From Sutterella sp. (lineage in GTDB: Bacteria; Pseudomonadota; Gammaproteobacteria; Burkholderiales; Burkholderiaceae_F): a stretch of 57,385 nucleotides of DNA. Below, piece after piece: positions 16,867 to 27,800 of the stretch. How positions within the stretch are numbered: the stretch's first letter is position 1; every line of letters starts with the position of its first letter. A model generated the notes under the pieces. The model searched no databases, was not told where the DNA came from, and was given only the letters and a program-made list of their open reading frames with translations. The position numbers and the translations under genes are program-made. The DNA lies in contig DYBN01000033.1 of the NCBI GenBank assembly GCA_019418605.1, positions 1 to 57,385 on the forward strand, written 5' to 3'.

Positions 16867-18663
16867 CTACTTCGTAAACTTCACCGTGTCATAGGCGGCA
16901 ACGGGCTTGCCGTCGACCTTGGTAAAGAGATAGAGCTCGGAGACCACGTCGGCAAAGGAAAACGCAGCCGCGCCCTTCACAGGGAAGCTGATCACGGCGT
17001 CCTTCAAGCCGTCAGCGTCGACATCCTTGAAGACCACCTTCGCGGGCTTTGCCATTTCCTTGTTGAGCTCAATGCTGCCGTCGGGATAGGGCGAGCCGAA
17101 ATAGGTGGCCTTTTCGTCAATCTTGGTGGCGTCAAAGCCTTTGGCTGAAAAGAGCACCACGTCGACCGTGCCGGCGTCCGCCTGCGAGAGCACGGGCTTT
17201 GTGATCGCCATTGCGTGCGTGTTGAGGCGCTCGACGAGCTGCGCGGCCTGCCCGAGCGACTGATTGAACGCGCCGACGTTCCAAGCGTGCAGATAGCTTT
17301 GCGCCTTCTTGCGGTCAACCTTGGCAAGCCTTGCGGCATTGTCGCGCGCCGTCAGGGCTGCGTCGGTCTTGGCCTTTTCAAGAGATGCCTGCGACTTCAA
17401 AAACTCGTCTCTGGCCTGCGGCATCCAGTCAAGGAAGAACTGCTGGGCAAGGAACGTGTTGATCGTGCGGTCCGGGCTCCAGCTCACCTGCTCGGGCGTT
17501 GCGTGAAACTGCGCCCGCGCTCCTTCGTCGGGCGTGAGATAAGTCTGCGCCGCAGCCGGGCCCGCAAGCGGGAAGGCGGGCGTGTAGAGCTGCTCGGAGG
17601 GGCGCCCCGGCGTGCGCCAGGCCATGGTCAAGAGGGGGTCGGCCGAGAAGCCATACACCACCGAATCAAACGTGCCGATGTTGCAGATGTCCTGCATGGT
17701 TTCGTGGTACCAGCCCGAGGCGCGCTTTTCAAATTTGGAGTGTCCGCGCAGCAAGGTCTGGATGTCTTCGACCGTGAATTTCTTCGGAGCTGGCATGTAG
17801 GCCGGATAGTCGTTGGGATCCGAGAACTCCCTGCCGGTTACGGCTTCAAGCAGCGTAAAGACGCGCTCTTTGTTGCGCGGGAAGACGCGGCGCGCCTCCG
17901 GCTGATAGGCCTCTCTAAAGGAGAAGTCCGAGTAGTCGCCCGCCTTGGCAGGTTTGTAGGCGCCCATCTCAATGGCGTGTTCGATCAGGTCGGGCGAGGC
18001 GATGACGTTGGGATCCTTGAGGTCGACTTTGTCAAAGGCAAAGGCGTTGGCAATGAAGGCGATTTCGTTGTCGCCCACCTTGCGCGCAAGATAGCGGTGG
18101 CCGCGCAGAAGCGAAATCTGCCAGGCCTCGTTGCGGTCGGCGATCGTGTAGGTGCGCCCCATGTGGAAGTACCCATACTTCTTCATGAGGTCGATGACGA
18201 TGTCAACGCCCTCGCGCGCGGAGTTGGCGCGCTCGGCGACGATGCGCCGGATGCCGTAGCCGATGCCGCCCTCGTTGAATTTCTGATCTTTTTCGATGGT
18301 GATGTTGCAGTTGTTGGAGACGACGGCAACGCCCTTTTCGTTGATGAAACCGTCGGAGAAGCTCGAGCCTTCGGGCGCGAGCGTCTGCGTCCACCAAAAG
18401 CCCAGCGTGTGGCTTGCCTGCGGGATCTTCGCGGCCGACGCTTCAAACTCAATCATCTCTCCGGCCTTGTGGTCGGCCGCCGGCACCCAGTACTGATTCG
18501 TGATGATGCGCCGGTCATTGTCTTCGTTGTGGCCGATGAGAATTTCTCCGGTTGCGGAGGCATCCTTGCCGACGATGATCGTAAAGCAGGCCTGCGTCGG
18601 AAGGCTGATCGATGCGATGGCGGCACCCACGGATGCGGCCAGAATGGTTTGGGCAAGACGCAT
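16867..18663 (-). CDS. Exported dipeptidase, peptidase family C69
   Basis: Ntn-hydrolase-type cysteine dipeptidase of 598 residues. Residues 1-25 are a signal peptide (MRLAQTILAASVGAAIASIS, cleavage probably QA|CFTIIV). The cysteine following it is the expected catalytic nucleophile exposed at the mature N-terminus. The next segment IVGKDASATGEILIGHNEDN matches the C69 start, with the Asn/Asp signature. The ATG at 18663 has GGAGAAG upstream; the ORF reaches back to 18693 with no better site. It is divergent from an M20 peptidase, so a peptide-degrading pair is plausible. Precise specificity is unknown. The hairpin just beyond its stop has no T-run. Confidence 0.85.
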   Translation of the reverse strand: MRLAQTILAASVGAAIASISLPTQACFTIIVGKDASATGEILIGHNEDNDRRIITNQYWVPAADHKAGEMIEFEASAAKIPQASHTLGFWWTQTLAPEGSSFSDGFINEKGVAVVSNNCNITIEKDQKFNEGGIGYGIRRIVAERANSAREGVDIVIDLMKKYGYFHMGRTYTIADRNEAWQISLLRGHRYLARKVGDNEIAFIANAFAFDKVDLKDPNVIASPDLIEHAIEMGAYKPAKAGDYSDFSFREAYQPEARRVFPRNKERVFTLLEAVTGREFSDPNDYPAYMPAPKKFTVEDIQTLLRGHSKFEKRASGWYHETMQDICNIGTFDSVVYGFSADPLLTMAWRTPGRPSEQLYTPAFPLAGPAAAQTYLTPDEGARAQFHATPEQVSWSPDRTINTFLAQQFFLDWMPQARDEFLKSQASLEKAKTDAALTARDNAARLAKVDRKKAQSYLHAWNVGAFNQSLGQAAQLVERLNTHAMAITKPVLSQADAGTVDVVLFSAKGFDATKIDEKATYFGSPYPDGSIELNKEMAKPAKVVFKDVDADGLKDAVISFPVKGAAAFSFADVVSELYLFTKVDGKPVAAYDTVKFTK

Positions 18664-18991
18664 TTTTCTTCTCCAGAGGATTGGACGGTTCAAACACAGC
18701 GCTCAAGGCACGCGATGCTGCCGGTGTCTTTTTGGCTGCGTCAAAGTTTATGCCCGACCTTGAGGCGCCTGCCCCCGGGGTTTTGCGGAGAAAAGTTGTT
18801 TGACAAAGTGAAGACTTGAAAACCTCTTGCGCGCTGCGGCAAAGACCTTCAGCGCGGGCATGAAAGCACGCACAGGGAAAACTCTAAGCAAACGAGAGGC
18901 GCCCTTTTGCGGCGGGCTACGATGGCTCCCGGAAAAAGGCTTCCCTTTGTTGGAAGCTGCGCTTTGATCTTTTTATATCTGGAGAGTGCTC
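18664..18991. other. Divergent promoter region between two peptidase genes (328 bp)
   Basis: It contains the start signals of the C69 gene (GGAGAAG, minus strand) and the M20 gene (GGAGA at 18981-18985, plus strand). I see no convincing -35/-10 pair, no ORF and no clear repeat. A shared regulatory region is inferred from the divergent layout only. Confidence 0.5.
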
Positions 18992-20209
18992 ATGCTTTCT
19001 CGCCGTCAGATGTTTGTCAGCGCCGCCGCTGCCGGCGCGGTTTCCCGCATTCCCGCCGCCTTTGCTTCGAGCCCGTTTAACATGGATCAGTTCGTGAGCG
19101 AACTCAAGGAGCTCGTGAGCATCGATTCCAAAACCGGGCACGAAGAAGGCGTCAACAAGATCATCGCCATCTTCGAAGAGCGGTTTAAGTCCATCGGGTG
19201 GACCGTTACGCTGCATCCGTGCCCCGGGCGCGGCAATGCCTTGGTTGCCACGAGCAAGCCCGATCAGTCGCGCTACGACGTGGTGCTTTGCGCGCACGCC
19301 GACACGGTTCAGCCCGTTGGGTATGCCAAAAAACATCCGTTTGTTCTCAAGGGAACGATCGCGCACGGCGCAGGCGTCGGCGACGACAAGAGCTCTCTTT
19401 TGTCGGTGTGGTGGATTTGCAAGAGTCTGCCCAAGTCCGTGACCGACAAGCTCAACATCGCCGTGCTTATCAACCCTGGTGAAGAAAGCGGCAACACGGC
19501 CACGAACAAGTTCTTTGAGGAGCAGGGCAAGAAGACGCCGCTTGCCCTGGTCTACGAACCCGGGCGCGGGGAAGTCGAGGGCGGCGCCTTTGTCAAGGTC
19601 CGCAAGGGTGCCATGAACTTGATCGTTCGATTCCATGGCCGCCCGGCCCATGCGGGAAACAATCCTCAGGACGGAAGAAACGCGATCTATGCCATGGCGC
19701 TTGCCATCCCGCAGATCACGGCTGTCCAGGAAAAGTACCCGGGTGTGACGCTCAACGGCGACATCATCAAGGGCGGCACGGCGGTCAATACGATTGCCGC
19801 GGAGTCCGAAGTGACGTTTGACTTTCGCTTTACCGACGACGACACGCGCGACAAGGCCATTGCCGATGTCCGTGCGCTCTGCGAGAAGGGCTTCATGGAG
19901 GGCGTCAAGAGCGAGCTTGTTTTCAATCGCTTGAGCTCGGCCCTGCCCGAAACCGAAAAGTCCCGCAAGCTGATGGCGGTTGTGGACAAGGCTGCCGCGC
20001 AGCTCGGGCAAGCCAAGCCCAAGTGGCTTTCGGTGGGCGGCGCCTCGGACGGCAACAAGCTTGCCGCCCAGGGAGCGGCGGTCGTGTGCGCCATGGGTGT
20101 TGTCAGCGGCAATCTGCACGATCCTGAAAAGGAATGGACGGATCTTTCCACCGCCAGACCGCGCATTGAATTGAGCTGCAAGGTGCTTGAGCTTCTTGCG
20201 GCCGCTTGA
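18992..20209 (+). CDS. Tat-exported M20 family metallopeptidase
   Basis: Di-zinc peptidase of the M20 family (carboxypeptidase G2 / glutamate carboxypeptidase-like), 405 residues from the ATG at 18992 (GGAGA seven bases upstream). The N-terminus MLSRRQMFVSAAAAGAV is a twin-arginine signal with cleavage likely near AFA|SS, so the enzyme should be exported folded. Zinc ligands are seen in order: CAHADTV (His), VGDDKSS (bridging Asp) and NPGEESGN (catalytic Glu then ligand Glu). FHGRPAHAGNNPQDG is the dimerisation-domain signature with its conserved His. Substrate unknown; glutamyl or dipeptide substrates are typical. A strong terminator follows. Confidence 0.88.
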   Translation: MLSRRQMFVSAAAAGAVSRIPAAFASSPFNMDQFVSELKELVSIDSKTGHEEGVNKIIAIFEERFKSIGWTVTLHPCPGRGNALVATSKPDQSRYDVVLCAHADTVQPVGYAKKHPFVLKGTIAHGAGVGDDKSSLLSVWWICKSLPKSVTDKLNIAVLINPGEESGNTATNKFFEEQGKKTPLALVYEPGRGEVEGGAFVKVRKGAMNLIVRFHGRPAHAGNNPQDGRNAIYAMALAIPQITAVQEKYPGVTLNGDIIKGGTAVNTIAAESEVTFDFRFTDDDTRDKAIADVRALCEKGFMEGVKSELVFNRLSSALPETEKSRKLMAVVDKAAAQLGQAKPKWLSVGGASDGNKLAAQGAAVVCAMGVVSGNLHDPEKEWTDLSTARPRIELSCKVLELLAAA

Positions 20210-20240
20210 GCGGCTTTTGGCCTGAGCGCTGTTTAAATTT

Positions 20241-20283
20241 GCGCCGCGGCTTGCCGGCAAGGCTTGCCGCGGCGCGTTTTTTT
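20241..20283 (+). terminator. Intrinsic terminator after the M20 peptidase
   Basis: GCGCCGCGGC (20241-20250) pairs perfectly with GCCGCGGCGC (20266-20275). The 15-base loop holds a nested TTGCCGGCAA palindrome. The stem is followed by TTTTTTT. Confidence 0.85.
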
Positions 20284-20288
20284 ATGAA

Positions 20289-21221
20289 TCAATTGTCAAG
20301 AAACGCCCTGACTTCGGCCAGAAAGTCGTCGGGCACCTCCTCTTCGGGCGAGTGCCCGCACGCAAGCGCCCTGCCTCTGACATCGACGGCTTTCTCGCGC
20401 CAGGTCTCGACAACGTCGTAGAGCTTTCCCACGGTGCCCATCGCTCCCCAAAGCAAAAGAAGCGGCGCCGTGATGCGCTTGTCGGCGTCTGCGGCGTCAT
20501 CGGCCAAATCGATGGTTGCGGCGGCGCGGTAGTCTTCGCAAACGGCGTGCTCCATTGCGGGATCTGAGTAGCAGCGGACGTAGTCGGCAAGGACTTCGGG
20601 CTCCACTGCGCCCGCAATCTTGTTTTGACGGTCGATGTGGCAGTGCACGAAGTACTCCGGGTCGCTTGCGATGAGCTTTTCAGGAAACGGATAGGGCTGG
20701 ATGAGGAAGAACCACCAGAAATAGCGGGTTGCAAATTCCTTGTTCGTCCGCTCGTACATGGTGGCCGTGGGCGCGATGTCGACAAAGACGCCTTTTCTGA
20801 CGGCCTGCGCATGGTCAAGCATCAGCCGGTGGCCGACGCGGCCGCCTCTGTCGTGGCCGACAAAATCAAACTTCTCCCACCCAAGGCCAAGAGCGAGCGC
20901 CGCGAGGTCTTCGGCCATGACGCGCTTTGAGTACGGCCTGTGTTCGTCGTCGCTTTGAGGTTTGTCGCTGTCGCCGTAGCCGCGAAGGTCGGGAAGGACG
21001 ACGGGGCGGTCAGCGGCGAGAGCCGGCGCGACCTTTCGCCAGACGAGGTGATTGTGCGGGTGGCCGTGCACCATCATGAGCGGGGGCTTTGCTGCCGCGC
21101 CCGCTGTTGGAAGCGAGAGCGCCGCTCGAAGCCGTATGCCGCTTGGAAGGACGGCGTCAACGAGTCGAAAGCCGGGGAGAAAGGGCGAGGGGCCCAAATC
21201 GGAGAGTTTGAAATTTTGCAT
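20289..21221 (-). CDS. Alpha/beta hydrolase, haloacetate (fluoroacetate) dehalogenase-like
   Basis: The 310-residue alpha/beta hydrolase resembles haloacetate dehalogenase H-1. The oxyanion region is MVHGHPHNHLVW. DLRGYGDSDKP is conserved. The nucleophile elbow GHDRGGRVGHRLMLDH holds the nucleophilic Asp and two Arg that bind the substrate carboxylate in characterised fluoroacetate dehalogenases. The catalytic His is in ACGHSPEEE. The cap segment reads RYFWWFFLIQPYPFPE; characterised enzymes have a His-Trp pair here for halide binding, and the His position is Trp in this protein. It may therefore act on another 2-halo acid or on an ester or epoxide. No regulator is adjacent. It converges with the M20 gene across the terminator. 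Confidence 0.8.
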   Translation of the reverse strand: MQNFKLSDLGPSPFLPGFRLVDAVLPSGIRLRAALSLPTAGAAAKPPLMMVHGHPHNHLVWRKVAPALAADRPVVLPDLRGYGDSDKPQSDDEHRPYSKRVMAEDLAALALGLGWEKFDFVGHDRGGRVGHRLMLDHAQAVRKGVFVDIAPTATMYERTNKEFATRYFWWFFLIQPYPFPEKLIASDPEYFVHCHIDRQNKIAGAVEPEVLADYVRCYSDPAMEHAVCEDYRAAATIDLADDAADADKRITAPLLLLWGAMGTVGKLYDVVETWREKAVDVRGRALACGHSPEEEVPDDFLAEVRAFLDN

Positions 21222-21369
21222 GAGAGCACCATCGGTTTTTGCTGCGGCGCATTGCGCGGCTGCAGCGCAAGACGTGGTCTTGGAAGTTGAGCACGGCCGA
21301 TGAAAGTTCGGCTGCCGGCAGGAATAACTTTACAGCGCTTGAGGGCTTTTTCTGGGCAAGCGAAGGTCC

Positions 21370-21462
21370 GAGGGAAATTTCGCCGCCCAGGTTTCTTGTG
21401 GGCTGCAGGGCGACAGCGACTCCAGCATGACGCTCGGACCGCACTATGGCTTCACCGCAGGC
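21370..21462 (+). pseudogene. Relic of an autotransporter beta-barrel C-terminus
   Basis: Frame 1 reads EGNFAAQVSCGLQGD followed by SDSSMTLGPHYGFTAG. The intact autotransporter downstream ends with AGNFIGRAAIGVKAEGETG then ALGASYGFTAG. The two align end to end over about 30 residues with a single gap (shared GNF, a central Gly, and LG..YGFTAG). Stops lie upstream in this frame, and the homology stops before the terminal strand. I infer a decayed earlier copy on the same strand. Confidence 0.6.
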
Positions 21463-21630
21463 TTTCGCTGCCTTTTTGTCTTCGGCAAGGAAAAAGGCCC
21501 GCGTGCGCGATGTGTGCATCATCGGTCATGCAATCAGGGTAATTACTCATGCCGGGCACTGACGGCTGAGGAAACCGGCGCACGGGGTCGGGAGCGCCTT
21601 CTCAAGACCTGATGCCGGCTCCGGGACACT

Positions 21631-21725
21631 TTCAAATCCCGTGTCGGGTTCCGAGGGCTGGTGTTCCGATTTCGAAATCCCGGTTGGGAATCTGAGGCAA
21701 TTCAAAATCCTTTCAGGGTTCTGAG
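21631..21725 (+). repeat. Three palindromic repeat units ahead of the autotransporter
   Basis: Units begin at 21631, 21671 and 21701 and share TTC(A/G)AAATCC, 4-5 variable bases, GGG(T/A)(T/A)TC and then (C/T)GAG. Each unit is a small hairpin (AATCCC with GGGTT). Spacing is 40 and 30 bp. The variation between units suggests conserved structure rather than recent slippage. Function unknown. Confidence 0.55.
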
Positions 21726-21897
21726 AGCCCGCGCAGGACGCGGCGCTGATTCGCAGGGCCTTCATAGCTTTTCCTTCGGCATTGATTTTGCTTGCAGGCG
21801 CTTGGACAATAAGTACAAAGCTTTGATTTTGACCGCTCAACGCTCGAATGGATGAGGCCAATCCCGGGCGCGCCGTCCCCCTTTTTGGAGACTTTTT

Positions 21898-24800
21898 ATG
21901 AACAAGATCTACCGCGTCGTCTGGAACGCTGTCAGAGGCTGCTGCACGGCTGCGAGCGAGGCGACGGGCTCGGCGCAGGCCCGCGGCCGGGACGCGGCGG
22001 CCGTGGTTCTCGCGGCAACGGCTCTTGCGGCCGGAACGGCCTCGGCTGCAATCGTCGATGTGATCACCGCCGAGGGTACAAAAACCGACGTGATGATCTA
22101 CGCCGGGGTGGTCGACAACGAGGGCAACATCGCAGAACTCAACCGCCTCGCAGACGAATTTACGATCTTTAAGGACGACGTCAAGGCCACGGGCATTGAC
22201 AGCTCTGTTGAGAATGTTCACGTCACGCAGGGCAAGACCCTCACCCTGACGGGCTCAAGCGGCTCCAAAGCGGCGCTCTTTGTCTGGAACGGCTACATGG
22301 GGACGCAGGGGCACTTTGAGCACGGCGTGATCAACATCGGGAGTGCGACAGCCGTGCAAACGACCGGTCGCTACGAAAACATCTACGTCGGGGCGATGAA
22401 AACAGACCCGAGCGAGTTCTACAACACGGATGACGGCCGGGCTTACCTTTTGATCGACAATGCCGACATTGAAATCGGCTATTTGCACGCGGCGGCGAGG
22501 GTTGACGTCAAGGCTGGCTCCCAGGTTGAAGCGGGCACGATCAACATGAACGGCGGCGGGGAAATCCGAAACGACGGAACGCTTATCGTTGCCCAGGCGA
22601 TGACGGTGGCGGGACCGAGCTCTTGGGGAACGGACTCTTCTGACGATCAGGCTTCCGCCACTGGCGTTGACATGGTCGGGCGTCTTGTCAACACCGGCAC
22701 ATTTGAAGTCGGTTCAGACGCGAACGCCGACAACACACTCACCATCAACGGCCACCTGATGAACGAAGCAGGCGGCTCGGTCACCGTGCACGGCACGCTC
22801 ACGCTTGCCAACACCGCCGTTGCCGAAGGGCAGCTCTCTGATGACTGGACGCTGCCAGAGCTCTACAAGGCGCGCCTTGAGAACACCGGTACGCTCACGG
22901 CCGACGACATCATTTACAACTCGGGCGTCTTTACCAACGAAGGCGGCACGATCCATTTCAAGGATGAATTTGACGTCAACGCCGACTTTGTCAACGCGGG
23001 CACCATTGCGGGCCAAGGGCAATTTTCAACCCTCAACGTCTCCGGCGCAACGTTTGCCAACACTTCCGGCGCAAGCCTTGAAATCCTTCGCGCGAGCGTG
23101 AGCAACGGGGGCGTGCTCAATCTTGAGGGCGGAAGCGTTACGATCAACGCCTTGTACGTGGGCGACGACCAAGATGAAGGCCACCTGTACGTGGGAGACG
23201 CATTGGCAGAACATGCGGATCCAGACGTCGTGCACCTTGAAGTGCGTGAGAGGGGCGAGCTGCATTTGAACGGGGCGTTCACTGCCGGAGTCATTCAAAA
23301 CGACGGCATCATCGATGCGGCAGTCTACGGGCAGGAGGATGCACAGGGAAGCGGCAGCCTGACCGCAAGCACCATGACCAATAATGGCACGATGCGCGTG
23401 GATGAAGCTTCTTTTTTCAACTACCGCGACTCGATGGACGCAACGGCCGACTTTAGAGATCTCACTTTCGCGTATGGCGTCGTCGCGGGGCGGCTTGAAG
23501 CCACCAATTTCACGCTTACCGGAAGTCTGGACGTGGGCGGTACGGCGACCCTCGCCGACGGCGAGAGAAACGTGCGCGTGCGCACGCAGGCAACGGTGGA
23601 AACAGGCGCAGTCCTTAGCATCGGCAATCACAGTTTCGGCGATGAAGGCTTCGGCGACGACGGTACGACGGGCTCCATGCGCGTCGTGGGTCAGAACGGC
23701 ACCGAGACCATTGACGGCTTTCTCACCATCAACGGCATTGGCACGGGCCCCAATCAGCAGGGGTACGTCAACGTCTATGGCAACGGGACGCTTTATGCCG
23801 AAGGACTGCATGTCAACGGCGGCGTTCTCAATGTCGCGGGCAACGGCGTCTCGACCGATTATCTTTCGGGCACTGCGGGCGGCACGGTCAACATTGAAGC
23901 AGGCTCCGTGATGCACGTGACGGCATTCGGCGACACCAGCGGCATGATCTTCAATTTCAACGGAGACGGCGCGCAGATCGAGCATAAGAGCGGCTTTTAC
24001 AACAACGCCGTGATCAATCTGAACGGCCGCGACTGGACGCTTGCGGGCAGCGACGACGGCGTTGGCTTCGGCGTGAACACGGTCAACGTCAACAACGAAT
24101 CCGTTGTTTCCTACACCGAAAACGCCGTCTTGAAGAACAACACGACGCTTGTCGTCAACAACGGCGGCGTCGTGAATGCCGGTCAGATCGCCTTTGAAGA
24201 CCGCTACACGGGCGGCCTCACGATCAACGAGGGCGGAAAGCTCGTCACCGCGCTCGGCCAAATCTTCTCTTCGGTCACGGACAACGGCTACATCGAAGGC
24301 ATTGACGTTGACACGGGTGAGATCGTGCAGTTTGAGCAGTCGGGCATTCAGAGCGTGGGCGCGGTCAAGGATGTGCTCACGGGAGAGCACGGGATCACTG
24401 TCAATCAAGGCGGCATTCTTGAGTTCACCGACGATGACTGGACGGTGAACGCCGTCAATTCGGCCGCCTCGAACCTTCAGGCGGCCTTCGGCACGGACTT
24501 CACGCAGGACTCGACCCTGGTCTTTTCCGGCAAGCAGGACTCTGGCAGCGGCGCATTCGGCATTGCCGACGCCAACAATCTCACCTCCGGCGTCGTGCTC
24601 TCGAACACGATTCTCGATGCGGGCGATAAAACTTCGATCACGTTTGGCGAAGAAGGCGACGTCACCGTTTCCACGGTGGGCTTTCAGGCCATTGCCGGGG
24701 CGACGTCGGTCAACGTCGACGGCAGCCACCTCTATCTCGTGGGCTTTGAGGGCGACGCGGCAACGGGCGAGCTTGTCTCCAATGACACCAACACCGGCTC

Positions 24801-27800
24801 GGTCTCCGTGGAGAACGCAGGCACGCTCACGCTGGGTCTTGGCTCGCATCAAACCTCCGGCCACCTCGACTCGGTCACGGTGAGCGGCGAGGGTTCGCAG
24901 CTGCATGTGGCTCAAGGAGGCACATTCAAGGTTGACACGGTTATGGTTGACGGCGGCGGCCTTGTGGTCTCCGGTTCTCTGACGGTGGATTCTCTGGACG
25001 ATGATGAAACTACGACCACCCTTGTTGAAGAGAATGCCAAACTTTCCCTTACGGGAAGCGCAACATTCAAGGGGACTGCGACGATTGACGGCGCTCTTGA
25101 AGTCGCCGGAGACCTGAAGGCAGGAATGGGCAATACAAGTCTTCTTGTCAACGATGCGGGTTCTCTCTCGGTTGGCGGCTCGGCGAAAATCGACGATTTC
25201 AACAACGATGGCGACGCAAACATCGTCAGCGGGCTGACTTCCAAGGTTCTTTACAACCAGGGAAGCATTTCAGCCAATGGGGTGACCGTCAATGCAGACA
25301 TAGGCGGGGCTTTCTACAACGCGGCTGGAGCGGTCATCTCCAGCCAGGGCGAGGTGACTCTCAAACTTGCCATGGGAGGCCATGAGAATGCGGGCACCGT
25401 CGAAGGCACGGTCGTTTCGATTGCCGTTGCCGAAGGCGAGGAGGCCGCGGGGCTTTCCAATTCCGGCACGATCCGCGCCACTCAAGGGGATCTGACGATT
25501 TCCCAGTACGATGGCGCGGGGCGCTTTGCAAACAGCGGCACGCTTGAGGCCGCGGGCGGCGTTGTGATTTCCGCGGACATGGAAAACACCGGCAGCATCA
25601 AGGGCGCCGGGTTCACGGCGAGCAACGTCTCTCTTGCCAACGCGGGCACGATCTCCGCCAGCGGCGACGCAAACTTGACGGGCGTCACGCTCTCCAACAC
25701 CGGCACATTTGAAGCCGGCAAGCTCACGCTTGACAACACCGCGTTCGTCAACGACGGCACGCTCACGGTCTCCGGGCTTGAGCTCATGAATGCGTCGACG
25801 CTCACCAACAACAAGGCGTTGACGGCCGATCACATTATGGTGGGCGAGAAATCCGTTCTGGCGCAGTCTGAGACGGGCGTTGTGACGGCCGAGGGCCTCA
25901 CCGTCGTGGGCGACACCTTCGCGCTTGATTCCGGCACCTGGATCGTGCATGACGAAGGGGGCGTCAAGTTTGAAACCGCCGACGGCTCCGCCGTGACGCA
26001 GGGCACGATCAACGTACAGAACGGACGCGAGTACGTGACCGCGGACAACACGATCGAGGGGCTTGCCTACAACGTCACCCGCACGCTCACCTTCGGCTCA
26101 AGGCGGGGCATCGCGCAGAGCCTTGCGGCCGTCTCCGAGGCGGTGGCGCAGGCGCTTGAATCCAACGCGGGCGTCCTCACGGTGGATTCCGGCATCACGA
26201 TCGGCGCAGCGGGCGCGATCAATCTCGGCGCAGCTGCCGCTGACGAAGGCCCGGCGCAGGATGCGCCCGATGCCGGTGAAGACAGCTCGCAGACCGAGAA
26301 TCCCGACACCGGCATCGAGACGGCAAGCCTGCTTGCGCTCAATTCTCTGGTGATGCCGCTTGCCGAAGGCGATGCGGGCGAAACGCCTTCAGCTCCGGTT
26401 GAGGAGCCGACCGTGAAGACCGACGCCTTCAACGTCGGCGCCGGGACGGTGACGATCTTTACGGGCAATTCGTTTGGAGCCGACGGCACGTCCGCGGCGA
26501 TCTCTGCCGGCGTCGAGGGACTCTCGGCCACCATCGACAAGGAGGCCCGCGCCGTCTTTACCGACATCAGCCACTCGGGCACCTACACGCTGCTTTCCGG
26601 ATTTGATCTTTCCTCGAACCTTGACGCCAACGGCGAGTGGACGGGCGGCTGGACGGGCGACATGAGTGAGTATGCGCAGGTCGACAACGGCAGCGATCTT
26701 GACTGGAAGGTCAGCACCGCCTACGACGCGGCGAGCGGCACGCTTGTTGCCGACATTATCGCGGCCGACGTGCGCAGCGTCTACAACTTCGCCATTCCCG
26801 ACATTGCCAACGCAGCTCTGGCGATGGACGCCGAGACTGCGGCCGGAGCCGACGTCGCCTTCCTTCAGGCGGTGATCAACAACCAGACGCTTGACGTGGC
26901 GCAAACCGAGCGCGTCGTGAACTCGGTCTCGCAGATTGCGGCTTCGCTTGGCGCCTCGGCCTCCTTTATGAACGACATGTCCTCGCTCATGGATTCCGTT
27001 GAATCCCGCGCGGGCCTCTTGTCGTCGGCCGGGCGCGAAGCGGGCCTGTGGGTGCGCATCGAGGGCGGCAAGTACAAGATGGACTCGCTTTCGATGACGG
27101 GAGGCCTTGATGCGGGCTACGACTCCACGACCTACGGCGTGACGCTCGGAGCCGATGCCGTGACCGCGGGCGGCCTGCGCGTGGGCGCGGCCTTCTCCTA
27201 CCTCAACGGGTCGGCCGATTCCGAAGGCGACGTGCTCTCGGGCGAAAACGACTACGACACCTGGGGTCTGCAGGTCTACGGGGCCTGGGACGTGACCGAC
27301 AACGCGCGTCTGATCGGCGAAATCGGCTACTTCCATTCCTCCAACGAGCTCAGCCAGAAGATCAACTACGCCGACGTGCGCTCGGCCTCGGCCGATGTGG
27401 ACAACGACGCCGTGACCTTTGGTGTTCGGGGCGAGATGCGCTTTGACGCGGGCAACGCCTTCACCGTGGTGCCGCACGCGGGCGTGCGCGGCGTCTGGAT
27501 GATGAACGACGACTTCACCACGCAGATCGACGGCAGGGATGCCTTCAGAAGCGACCAGGACGACGCCTTCGTCTTCCAGATTCCGGTGGGCGTGGCCGTT
27601 GAGAAGTTCTTCCGCACGCAATCCGGCTGGTCGGTGAAGCCTTTTGCCGACGTGACCGTGGCCGCGCAGTTTGGGGATACCGAGTACGACACGACCGTGA
27701 CCGGCATCGGCACGGGCGTCTCGCAGGCCGTGTCGGCCGACATGGCCGGAAACTTCATCGGCCGTGCGGCGATCGGCGTGAAGGCCGAAGGCGAAACGGG

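Larger units (their letters stand above)
21222..21897. other. 676-bp gene-free stretch upstream of the autotransporter
   Basis: It holds the 5' side of the hydrolase gene, a short relic of an autotransporter C-terminus (21370-21462), three palindromic repeat units (21631-21725) and the ribosome-binding site GGAG (21887-21890). No intact gene fits. Short ORFs at 21427 and 21661 read through the relic and the repeats. No promoter is obvious. Confidence 0.6.

Noticed and set aside
17215..18819. 534-codon plus-strand frame opposite the C69 peptidase
   Set aside because: Shadow frame; the minus-strand protein has a signal peptide and a conserved catalytic start.
21661..21855. Short ORF upstream of the autotransporter
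   Set aside because: It runs through the palindromic repeats, has no ribosome-binding site and no protein-like features.
23026..24915. 629-codon antisense frame inside the autotransporter gene
   Set aside because: It mirrors the third-position GC bias of the real gene, has no ribosome-binding site or domain, and the plus-strand frame is a clear autotransporter.
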